A stretch of DNA of 5,007 nucleotides from Burkholderiaceae bacterium (lineage in GTDB: Bacteria > Pseudomonadota > Gammaproteobacteria > Burkholderiales > Burkholderiaceae), in the NCBI GenBank assembly GCA_023253905.1, contig JALREG010000215.1, positions 1 through 5,007 on the forward strand, read 5' to 3'. The position numbers and the translations under genes are program-made. This document shows positions 1 to 5,007 of this stretch, one piece after another. Below the pieces are notes generated by a model. The model saw only the letters and a program-made list of their open reading frames with translations, did no database searches and had not been told where the DNA came from. How positions within the stretch are numbered: position 1 is the stretch's first letter; each line of letters starts with the position of its first letter.

Positions 1-312
1 TGGAAGAAGCTCCCCGATGAAGTCAAAAAAGTGCTGCAGGAGAAGGCGCTGGCCTACGGGCAGGTTCTCGGGGGCTATGTGATGGACGTGGGGGCCACCG
101 CCCCCCAGCGCTACCGCGATGCAGGCGGCAAGGTGGTGCCGCTCTCGGATGCTGACCGGCTCGCCTGGGCCAAGGGCATGCCCAATATTGCCAAGGAGTG
201 GGCCGCGGGCTTGAACAAGCAGGGACTGCCGGGCGACCAGCTGCTCTCGGCCTACATGGATTTTATGCGCCAGAACAAGCAGCCGGTCATTCGAAACTGG
301 GACCGGGAATAG
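1..312 (+). CDS. dctP: TRAP transporter periplasmic substrate-binding protein, DctP type (C-terminal part)
   Basis: The reading frame is open from base 1 to the TAG at 310-312, so this is the last 103 residues of a gene that begins outside the window; family members are usually about 320-340 aa. The protein would be the periplasmic receptor that hands substrate to the DctQM membrane pair. The visible part is helical and charged, starting with WKKLPDEVKKVLQEKA, then a segment with AQ-RYRDAGG-KVVPLSDAD, and a tail ending VIRNWDRE. This order (partly amphipathic helix, 'G-K-V-V-P-L-S' strand, final long helix) is typical of the DctP C-terminal lobe. The call rests equally on context, since DctQ- and DctM-type genes follow directly. 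The conserved substrate-contacting arginine of DctP proteins lies upstream and cannot be checked, so the substrate is unknown. The first methionine-like codon inside the window (CTG at 31) is internal, not a start. Confidence 0.86.
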   Translation, partial: WKKLPDEVKKVLQEKALAYGQVLGGYVMDVGATAPQRYRDAGGKVVPLSDADRLAWAKGMPNIAKEWAAGLNKQGLPGDQLLSAYMDFMRQNKQPVIRNWDRE

Positions 313-341
313 GAACCCCACGCCGAGGGGGCGCATGCCAA

Positions 342-369
342 GCCTGCCCGGGTCCCTGAGCGGGCTGGC
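342..369 (+). promoter_or_regulatory. Intercistronic GC-rich hairpin between the SBP gene and dctQ
   Basis: An inverted repeat with arms GCCTGCCCG (342-350) and CGGGCTGGC (361-369) can form a 9-position stem with a single T-T mismatch, around a 10 nt loop. It lies 29 nt after the SBP stop codon and 22 nt before the dctQ start. No T-run follows it, so it does not look like a complete intrinsic terminator. In binding-protein-dependent transport operons, hairpins at this position are known to protect the receptor message from 3' decay or partly attenuate transcription, giving more receptor than membrane subunits. That role here is inference. Confidence 0.5.
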
Positions 370-391
370 GGCGCCCTCCAGCATCTGAACC

Positions 392-922
392 ATGAAGTTC
401 CTGTCGCGTGCCTTTAGCCGCCTGATCTCTGGTCTGAACAGCATCGGCTCGCTGCTCATCTTCGGCCTCATGATGCTGGTGACGGCCGACGTTACGCTGC
501 GATTCCTCTTTTCGCAGCCGGTCCCTGGCGTCGTTGAAGTTGTCGAGATGTCGATCGTGGGCATTGTGTTCCTCCAGCTCACGCATGCCATGGCCGAGGG
601 CAAGATGATCCGTGCCGACACCCTGCTCGGCATGCTGATGGTGCGCGCCCCACGCTGGGGCCACGCGCTTGACGCCTGCGGCCAGCTGGCCGGCATCGCT
701 CTCATGGCAGTCATTCTTGTCGGGCAGATTCCACGCCTGATCGAGGCCTGGACCGAAAACAGCTTCAAAGGTAACCCGGGCCTCTTCACCGCCCCCACCT
801 GGCCACTCGAACTGATGGTTGCGCTTGGCTGCGCAGCATCTTTCGTTCAGTTCCTGATTCAGCTGTTCCGCGCACTCGGGCGCTGGAAACGTAACGAAGT
901 GATTCACCTCTCCCCGCAATGA
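392..922 (+). CDS. dctQ: TRAP transporter small permease subunit, DctQ type
   Basis: This 176-residue inner-membrane protein is the small subunit of a TRAP transporter and pairs with the large DctM-type subunit encoded next. Four hydrophobic stretches fit the family topology: about residues 17-40, 47-67, 95-116 and 137-160. Family-like features include TADVTLRFLF near 31-40, the VEVVEMSIVGIVFLQL segment at 48-63 and a KMIRADTLLG loop at 71-80, which matches the 'h-I-R-v-D' loop of DctQ proteins. The length is normal (about 160-200 aa). The ATG at 392 is chosen because an in-frame TGA at 386-388 rules out any upstream start and the hydrophobic first helix follows properly. No good Shine-Dalgarno sequence is visible ahead of it, which is odd for a gene 79 nt from its neighbour. 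The dctM start follows 10 nt after its stop, so the two are surely co-transcribed. Confidence 0.93.
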   Translation: MKFLSRAFSRLISGLNSIGSLLIFGLMMLVTADVTLRFLFSQPVPGVVEVVEMSIVGIVFLQLTHAMAEGKMIRADTLLGMLMVRAPRWGHALDACGQLAGIALMAVILVGQIPRLIEAWTENSFKGNPGLFTAPTWPLELMVALGCAASFVQFLIQLFRALGRWKRNEVIHLSPQ

Positions 923-936
923 GCCTCCGACCATGA
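919..936 (+). promoter_or_regulatory. Possible translational relay: five-codon ORF joining dctQ stop and dctM start
   Basis: An ATG at 919-921 overlaps the dctQ TGA (920-922) as ATGA. It opens a five-codon frame (MSLRP) whose TGA at 934-936 overlaps the dctM ATG (933-935), again as ATGA. The only Shine-Dalgarno-like sequence before dctM is a weak GAG at 921-923. Ribosomes ending dctQ could therefore restart locally and reach dctM by reinitiation. The overlaps are seen directly; a coupling function is inference, and such a short ORF can arise by chance. Confidence 0.3.
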
Positions 937-2255
937 CCCCTTTCGAGATTGCGGCACTCTCGGTAGTGGCCATGCTTGTGCTGCTGCTCGCAGGTTTCTA
1001 TGTGGGCGTCGTCCTCACCGTCGTGTCCTACATCGGCGTGTGGATCATCAAGGGCGATCCGGTGGTCGCCAACAACTTGCTGCTGCTGGCGGTCGCCGAC
1101 AGCATCTCGAGCTATGTGTTTGGCGTCATTCCCCTGTTTGTACTGATGGGCATGTTCGTATCCATTTCCGACATCGGAAAAGACACCTACGAGGTGGCCA
1201 ATGTGGTGTTCCGCAGGCTGCGCGGCGGACTCGGGGTGGCCACGGTGGCCGCCAACGCGCTGTTCGCAGCCATCACCGGCGTAAGCATTGCATCGGCGTC
1301 GGTCTTCACCAAGGTCTCCGTGCCGCAGATGCTTCGCCACGGCTACCAGCCGCGCTTCGCAGTAGGCGTGGTGGCGGGCAGTTCACTCCTTGGCATGCTG
1401 ATCCCGCCCAGCCTGCTGCTGATTTTATTTGCAGTGCTTACCGATCAGTCAGTGGGCGATATGTTTCTCGCCGGAGTCATCCCCGGCATCCTGCTATCGC
1501 TCATGTTCTGCCTGGGCATTGTGGTGGCTGCCTATCTGCTTCCAAACGCGGTGATGCGGCCCGGAGCCCTCGCCGAGCAGGTCGATGCACAAATGGGCTT
1601 CGGAGAAGCCCTCCGGAAGCTGTCTCCCATCCTGCTCCTGATCGGCACGGTAATCGGTGGCATCTATGGCGGCGTATTCACACCCACCGAAGCAGGCGCT
1701 ATTGGTGCCTTCGGTGCGTTTCTGCTCACCGCATTACGCGGCAAACTCAGCTGGGCGAGTCTTTGGAAGGTGCTGGTGGAAACCGGCCACGTCACTGCAA
1801 CCATCTGCTTTCTGATCATCGCCGCCACCATGTACAGCCGCATGCTCGGTGTAGCTGCAGTGCCCGGGCAACTGGCGCAGTGGGTGGCCTCACTCGACGC
1901 CAATTTCTATGTAATTCTCGCGATCTACCTCGCGATTATCCTAGCGCTGGGCTGCCTGATTGACGCAGCCTCGATCATGCTGATCACGGTGCCGCTTTTC
2001 CTGCCGCTCTTCCTGGCTTTCAAGACTGACCTGGTTTGGCTGGGCGTGATCACAACCATCGCGGTGGAGGTGGGCTTACTCACGCCGCCTTTCGGCGTGG
2101 CAGTGTTCGTGATCAAGGCCACACTCGATGATCGCCAGATCACGATTCCCGACATCTTCAAGGGTGCGCTGCCGTTCGCTGGCATCGTGATGCTTACGCT
2201 GCTGATGATCATCATCTTTCCGGGAATCGCCACCGGCATTCTGGGGCGCTTTTGA
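933..2255 (+). CDS. dctM: TRAP transporter large permease subunit, DctM type
   Basis: This 440-residue polytopic inner-membrane protein is the transport-catalysing subunit of a TRAP system, moving substrate from the periplasmic receptor into the cytoplasm with a sodium (or proton) gradient. It is hydrophobic throughout and carries the family hallmarks in order: PLFVLMG at 67-73, an ITGVSIASASVF segment at 114-125 where the family has a small-residue Gly/Ser/Ala motif, IPPS at 157-160, GGIYGGVFTPTEAGAIGA at 242-259, LGCLIDAASIMLITVPLF at 339-356, and LTPPFG at 383-388. The two pseudo-symmetric halves, each with a re-entrant hairpin, fit these motif positions. Length is close to the usual 425-440 aa and no frame break is seen. 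The ATG at 933 lies 10 nt after dctQ with only a weak GAG ahead of it. It is a separate protein, not fused to DctQ as in some TRAP systems. The substrate is not predictable from this subunit. Confidence 0.97.
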   Translation: MTPFEIAALSVVAMLVLLLAGFYVGVVLTVVSYIGVWIIKGDPVVANNLLLLAVADSISSYVFGVIPLFVLMGMFVSISDIGKDTYEVANVVFRRLRGGLGVATVAANALFAAITGVSIASASVFTKVSVPQMLRHGYQPRFAVGVVAGSSLLGMLIPPSLLLILFAVLTDQSVGDMFLAGVIPGILLSLMFCLGIVVAAYLLPNAVMRPGALAEQVDAQMGFGEALRKLSPILLLIGTVIGGIYGGVFTPTEAGAIGAFGAFLLTALRGKLSWASLWKVLVETGHVTATICFLIIAATMYSRMLGVAAVPGQLAQWVASLDANFYVILAIYLAIILALGCLIDAASIMLITVPLFLPLFLAFKTDLVWLGVITTIAVEVGLLTPPFGVAVFVIKATLDDRQITIPDIFKGALPFAGIVMLTLLMIIIFPGIATGILGRF

Positions 2256-2288
2256 GGATCATTCCGACTGCTGTTGCTGTTTGCGCCT

Positions 2289-2292
2289 GGAG
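2289..2292 (+). promoter_or_regulatory. Ribosome binding site that fixes the oxidoreductase start
   Basis: GGAG at 2289-2292 sits 5 nt before the ATG at 2298. It supports that ATG over the in-frame TTG at 2274, which would add eight residues (MLFAPGVR as initiated) ahead of the Rossmann fold and has no comparable Shine-Dalgarno sequence. Confidence 0.7.
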
Positions 2293-2297
2293 TTCGT

Positions 2298-3305
2298 ATG
2301 AATCCGCTTAGAACCGCTGTGATCGGTCTTGGCTGGTGGGGCCGCCAGATCGTGACCTGCCTCCAGGAAAGCGCGAGCTTTCGCGTGACATACGGGGTGG
2401 ACGTCGCGCCCGCCGCCGCGGCGGATTTCGCACGCGAGAACGGGCTCACGCTCACCGACTCACTGGAGGCGGTGCTCGCCGATGCCCAGGTCGATGCCGT
2501 AGTGATCGCCACCCCGCACCGGCAGCACGAAGCGCAGGCGCTCGCAGTGCTGGCTGCAGGCAAACAGCTTTTCTGCGAAAAGCCGCTCACGCTGACCGCG
2601 GACGGTGCCGAGCGCATTCTTGCCGCTTGTGACCGGGCCGGTGTGGTGCTCGGCATTGGCCACGAGCGGCGCTTCGAGCCAGCAATGGAAGAAGCCCGAC
2701 GCATGATTGACGCCGGCGAACTGGGGCAGTTGCTGCACCTGGAGGCCAATGTCAGCCACAACCTCTTCGCGCGCATGGCGCCAGGCAATTGGCGAATTAA
2801 CCCGGCAGACGCGCCGGCGGGCGCCATGACCGCGCTCGGCATCCACCTGACCGACATGTTCGTGTCACTCGCTGGCAACCCGCTGACCGTGAGGGCGCGT
2901 ACAGCCCGGGTCATGCGCGAGGCATCGGGTACCGACCAGGTATCGATCTGGATCGAATTCGACTCCGGCGTCACCGCTGCCGTCACCTGCCTGTCATCGA
3001 CTCCGTTTCACGGCCGCATGAGCTTTTTTGGCAGTGATGGCTGGGTGGAGGTAAAAGAGAACGGTAACGTCGACAAGGGGCTGCCGAGCGACCTCACGCA
3101 CTGCAATGCCGCCCTCGAGCGGCAAACCCGCTCTTATTCGCCGGTCAACACGGTGCGTCGTAACTTCGAAGCCTGGGCCGCAGCGATCGCCGGGCAAACG
3201 CCTTACCGCTTCACGCGCGCACAGATCCTGAACAACATCCGCGTACTGGATGCCGTCGTGCGATCGGCGGCATCCGGCGGCGAACTGATCAGGATTCAGC
3301 CGTAA
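2298..3305 (+). CDS. Gfo/Idh/MocA-family NAD(P)-dependent oxidoreductase
   Basis: This 335-residue cytoplasmic enzyme is a predicted pyridine-nucleotide dehydrogenase or reductase. Its N-terminal Rossmann domain (about 1-120) starts with AVIGLGWWGRQIV, containing the dinucleotide-binding GxGxxG as GLGWWG at 10-15, and has DAVVIATPHRQH at 66-77. The catalytic-lysine motif CEKP is at 93-96 (K95), followed by GHERRFEP at 121-128. The C-terminal alpha/beta domain has GIHLTD at 181-186 with the conserved histidine H183. The aspartate usually four residues before that histidine (D-x-G-x-H) is Ala179. Length is normal for the family (about 330-380 aa). The gene lies 42 nt after dctM in the same direction, so it probably belongs to the transporter operon and acts on the imported compound, perhaps a sugar acid or polyol. 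Some family members also work on aromatic ring-cleavage products (LigC) or phthalate dihydrodiol, so an aromatic role cannot be excluded. The specific substrate is unknown. The 3' end overlaps the convergent receptor gene by 17 bp. Confidence 0.93.
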   Translation: MNPLRTAVIGLGWWGRQIVTCLQESASFRVTYGVDVAPAAAADFARENGLTLTDSLEAVLADAQVDAVVIATPHRQHEAQALAVLAAGKQLFCEKPLTLTADGAERILAACDRAGVVLGIGHERRFEPAMEEARRMIDAGELGQLLHLEANVSHNLFARMAPGNWRINPADAPAGAMTALGIHLTDMFVSLAGNPLTVRARTARVMREASGTDQVSIWIEFDSGVTAAVTCLSSTPFHGRMSFFGSDGWVEVKENGNVDKGLPSDLTHCNAALERQTRSYSPVNTVRRNFEAWAAAIAGQTPYRFTRAQILNNIRVLDAVVRSAASGGELIRIQP

Positions 3306-4287
3306 AGCCCACTTTCTTGATGAGCGGGCCCCATTTGTCGTACTGCTCCTTCTGACTGCGGCCAAGCTCTTCGGCAGTGCTGCCGCGAGCAATCAGCCCG
3401 ACATTGGCGAGCGCATCGATCACCGATTTTTCCTTGACCGCGGCGTTGACCGCGGCATTGGCCGCGGCCACAACATGGGCGGGCGTGCGGGCAGGCGCGA
3501 AGAACGCAAACCACTCATCAACCACCAGGTCGGGGAAGCCCTGTTCGGCAAAGGTAGGGACATCGGGTACAAAGGGCGAGCGCTGTGCGCCCGAGGTGGC
3601 GAGAATGCGCATCCTGCCTGCCCGGGTGTTGGCGAGAAAGTCGCCGTGCGGCGTGACCATGGCGGCGATCTGCCCGCCCACCACATCGGTGACACCCGGT
3701 ACCGAGCCTTTGTAAGGCACGTGCTTCATGTCAACGCCCGCCTGAATGCCAAACAGCGCGCCAACAAAATGGGGGGTGGAGCCCGCCCCGGGCGAGCCGT
3801 AGTTGGCCTCTTTGGGATTGGCCTTGGCCCAGGCGGCGAAATCTTTCAGGTTGCGAACGCTTGCGGGCACCATGGGCCCCACCGCAAAGCCATGCTGAAT
3901 GATGGCAGCCATCGATACAGGAACGAAGTCGCGGAAGGCGTCGTAGCCGAGCTTGCTGTAGACGTGCGGAAAAAGCGCGAGCATGGAAAACGGCGTGAGC
4001 GCGAGGTGCGTGCCATCGGCTGGCGCGGGCTTGAGTACATCAAGCGCGATGCGCCCACCCGCACCCGGCCGATTGTCGACCACCGCGGCGTTTTTGGTGA
4101 ATGCGCTGCCGGCAAGTTTTTCACCCACGCGGCGCGCCACGATATCGCCCGAACTCCCGGGTGGAAATCCATAAAAAATCTTGACCTGGTCGATGGGCAG
4201 CCCAGCCTGCGCGAAGGCGCGCGACCCGACGGCACCCAGCGCGGCGGCGGCCGAACCGGCCTGGATCAATTGACGGCGTGATGTCAT
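3289..4287 (-). CDS. Bug-family (TctC-like) tripartite tricarboxylate transporter receptor
   Basis: This 332-residue periplasmic solute receptor belongs to the Bug/TctC family, which binds carboxylates, often aromatic or small organic acids. An export signal covers about residues 1-26: MTSRRQLIQ has twin arginines R4-R5 in a Tat-like S-R-R-x-L-I context, then an Ala/Gly-rich core and likely cleavage after AFA. Family motifs follow: FPPGSSGDIVAR at 41-52, VDNRPGAGG at 70-78 with PADGTHLAL to 97, YGSPGAGSTPHF at 163-174, VPYKGSVPGVTDVVGGQI at 190-207, and DVPTFAEQGFPDL at 242-254. The ATG at 4285-4287 is chosen because the signal peptide starts there and AGGGAG lies 6 nt before it; the frame stays open upstream to 4626, but that part overlaps the acyl-CoA ligase gene. 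No TctA or TctB membrane genes are in the window, so this looks like an orphan receptor, common in Burkholderiales. The upstream ligase gene on the same strand suggests an aromatic-acid ligand, which is inference. Confidence 0.94.
   Translation of the reverse strand: MTSRRQLIQAGSAAAALGAVGSRAFAQAGLPIDQVKIFYGFPPGSSGDIVARRVGEKLAGSAFTKNAAVVDNRPGAGGRIALDVLKPAPADGTHLALTPFSMLALFPHVYSKLGYDAFRDFVPVSMAAIIQHGFAVGPMVPASVRNLKDFAAWAKANPKEANYGSPGAGSTPHFVGALFGIQAGVDMKHVPYKGSVPGVTDVVGGQIAAMVTPHGDFLANTRAGRMRILATSGAQRSPFVPDVPTFAEQGFPDLVVDEWFAFFAPARTPAHVVAAANAAVNAAVKEKSVIDALANVGLIARGSTAEELGRSQKEQYDKWGPLIKKVGFTAES
3434..3469 (-). repeat. Three tandem 12-nt repeats inside the receptor gene
   Basis: On the plus strand the units are TTGACCGCGGCG (3434-3445), TTGACCGCGGCA (3446-3457) and TTGGCCGCGGCC (3458-3469), differing at one to two positions. 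In the receptor they encode an alanine-rich helix around residues 273-285 with a four-residue period (AAAN, AAVN, AAVK). Because the unit is a multiple of three, gain or loss of a copy would keep the frame. It may simply reflect an Ala-rich helix written with repeated codons. Confidence 0.6.
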
Positions 4288-4293
4288 GGCGAT

Positions 4294-4299
4294 CTCCCT
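4294..4299 (-). promoter_or_regulatory. Strong ribosome binding site of the Bug-type receptor gene
   Basis: On the minus strand AGGGAG (plus-strand CTCCCT) sits 6 nt before the ATG at 4287. It is preceded by a ten-base A/T-only run (AAAAAATATT, plus 4301-4310), the most A/T-rich spot in the gap. This is the best translation signal in the window, fits high receptor expression, and decides the start codon. Confidence 0.8.
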
Positions 4300-4366
4300 G
4301 AATATTTTTTGGTGACATACGGGGCACACACCACGCGCCCGAAGCGGCGTTATTGTGGCAGAGGAC

Positions 4367-5007
4367 TCAACACGGAAGGAAGAGGCCGGGCAGGGTACCT
4401 TCGTGCAGCGCTTCAACCAGTGCAGCCCGATGCCGGAGCACTGCACGCTGGTTAATCGATCCTTTGTCGGTGACCTCACCCAGGTCGAGCGAGGGCGGCT
4501 CCGCCAGCAGCGCGAGGCGCGCCACGCGGCTTGCACTCCCCGTGGCAGCGCCTGCGAGGGTGTTGAGTACGGTCTGGAAATGCGTACGTACCGGGGCCGC
4601 TGCGAGCAGCTCGGCCAGGGGCGCATCCGGTGCGAGCCCGGCCAGCGCGCGAACGGTGGGTGATGGAAAAATGAGCGCCCCCACCTCGTTCCGGTTCAGG
4701 CCGGTGATGACCGCATCCTGCACGTGGGGGGCGCCCGCTGCGATGATGCGGGCCCGAAGCGGTCCGACGCTCACAAAGGTGCCGGTCGCGAGCTTGAAGT
4801 CTTCGGCAATGCGGCCATCAAAGCGCAGCCCCAGGTGGGGGTTGTCGGGGTTGATCCAGAGCACCGCATCGCCGGTTCGGAAGAAGCCCTCTTCGTCGAA
4901 CGACTCGGCCGTCTGCTCGGGGGCGCGCCAGTAGCCGGGCGTGATGTTGGGCCCGCGGTAGCGCACCTCGGTCTTGCCGTCGATATCGACCAGCTTCAGT
5001 TCAAGCC
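4367..5007 (-). CDS. fcs: Feruloyl-CoA synthase-like acyl-CoA ligase (C-terminal part)
   Basis: The frame is open from the window edge to the TGA at 4367-4369 and gives the last 212 residues of an adenylate-forming ligase of roughly 600 aa. Feruloyl-CoA synthase activates ferulate and related hydroxycinnamates with ATP and CoA in the cytoplasm. Visible motifs, numbered from the edge, are GPNITPGYWRAPEQT at 18-32, FFRTGD at 41-46 (core motif A7), FDGRIAEDFKLATGTFVSVG at 62-81 (A8 hinge region), and EVTDKGSINQRAVL at 177-190 near the end (A10 region with K181). The 'GRIAEDFK-TGT-VSVGPLRAR' and 'TDKGSINQR' forms differ from ordinary acyl-CoA synthetases and are what I recall as typical of the feruloyl-CoA synthase group; this is recognition from memory, not a search. 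The AMP-binding N-terminal domain is off the window. The gene ends 79 nt before the Bug receptor gene on the same strand, so the two may be co-transcribed. A ligase for another aromatic acid is the main alternative. Confidence 0.85.
   Translation of the reverse strand, partial: LELKLVDIDGKTEVRYRGPNITPGYWRAPEQTAESFDEEGFFRTGDAVLWINPDNPHLGLRFDGRIAEDFKLATGTFVSVGPLRARIIAAGAPHVQDAVITGLNRNEVGALIFPSPTVRALAGLAPDAPLAELLAAAPVRTHFQTVLNTLAGAATGSASRVARLALLAEPPSLDLGEVTDKGSINQRAVLRHRAALVEALHEGTLPGLFLPC

Noticed and set aside
316..330. Small hairpin CCCC/GGGG just after the receptor stop codon
   Set aside because: Only 4 bp with a 7 nt loop and no T-run, which is too weak to call a terminator.
287..1340. Minus-strand open frames opposite dctQ and the start of dctM
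   Set aside because: The translations are His/Gln/Arg/Glu-rich, low-complexity shadows of membrane-protein genes and have no initiation signals.
1040..1963. Plus-strand open frame (307 codons) inside dctM
   Set aside because: It is an out-of-frame shadow of dctM, rich in Arg, His and Cys, with no start signal or domain.
2274..2297. TTG start adding eight residues to the oxidoreductase
   Set aside because: It has no good Shine-Dalgarno sequence, whereas the ATG at 2298 has GGAG 5 nt upstream and starts just before the Rossmann motif.
1925..2986. Long minus-strand open frame (353 codons)
   Set aside because: It runs antisense across the end of dctM and most of the oxidoreductase gene, is Ser/Ala/Arg-rich with no recognisable domain, and is a typical shadow in GC-rich DNA.
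3475..4281. Plus-strand open frame (268 codons) opposite the Bug receptor
   Set aside because: It is antisense to a gene with clear family motifs, is Gly/Arg/His-rich with no domain, and so is a shadow frame.
4288..4370. Possible minus-strand promoter before the Bug receptor gene
   Set aside because: A TTGAGT-like hexamer lies near 4370-4365, but no -10 box at suitable spacing follows; I cannot support a promoter from this.
4288..4626. N-terminal extension of the Bug receptor reading frame on the minus strand
   Set aside because: The frame is open here only by chance. The segment overlaps the acyl-CoA ligase coding region, while the ATG at 4287 has a strong ribosome binding site and starts a proper signal peptide.
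4353..4934. Plus-strand open frames opposite the acyl-CoA ligase
   Set aside because: They lie antisense to a strand with clear adenylate-forming ligase motifs and show no domain of their own.

Overview
The window is a GC-rich, tightly packed piece of a bacterial chromosome that holds only solute-uptake and catabolic genes. The best fit is a betaproteobacterium of the order Burkholderiales (Bordetella/Achromobacter/Alcaligenaceae or a comamonad type). The basis is GC-rich third codon positions, an orphan Bug-family (TctC-like) receptor of the kind greatly expanded in that group, and a feruloyl-CoA synthase-like gene beside it. The assignment comes from gene content and style, not from a marker gene.

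Plus strand, 1-3305: a TRAP transporter operon followed by an oxidoreductase. The window opens inside the periplasmic substrate-binding gene (dctP type, C-terminal 103 residues). A roughly 80 nt gap with a GC-rich hairpin leads to the small membrane subunit (dctQ type, 176 aa). Ten nucleotides later comes the large membrane subunit (dctM type, 440 aa), and 42 nt after that a Gfo/Idh/MocA-family NAD(P)-dependent oxidoreductase (335 aa). The likely scheme is that the SBP captures an organic acid or sugar-acid-like substrate in the periplasm, DctQM imports it with the ion gradient, and the oxidoreductase takes part in its first intracellular steps. The substrate cannot be read from the sequence, because the ligand-binding part of the SBP lies outside the window.

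Minus strand, 5007-3289: two genes read in the opposite direction and converge on the operon. The upstream gene is the C-terminal 212 residues of an acyl-CoA ligase that closely resembles feruloyl-CoA synthase. After a 79 nt gap comes a complete Bug/TctC-type periplasmic receptor (332 aa) with a twin-arginine-type signal peptide and a strong ribosome binding site. Its last codons overlap the end of the oxidoreductase gene by 17 bp. The pairing suggests uptake and CoA activation of a hydroxycinnamate-like aromatic acid, but this is inference from neighbourhood.

There is no RNA gene, CRISPR array, insertion sequence or tRNA that I can support, and no gene-free stretch longer than about 80 nt. 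I saw no convincing evidence of a new type of system. The points most worth a second look are the altered catalytic motif of the Gfo/Idh protein, the intercistronic hairpin, the short relay ORF between dctQ and dctM, and the convergent gene overlap.
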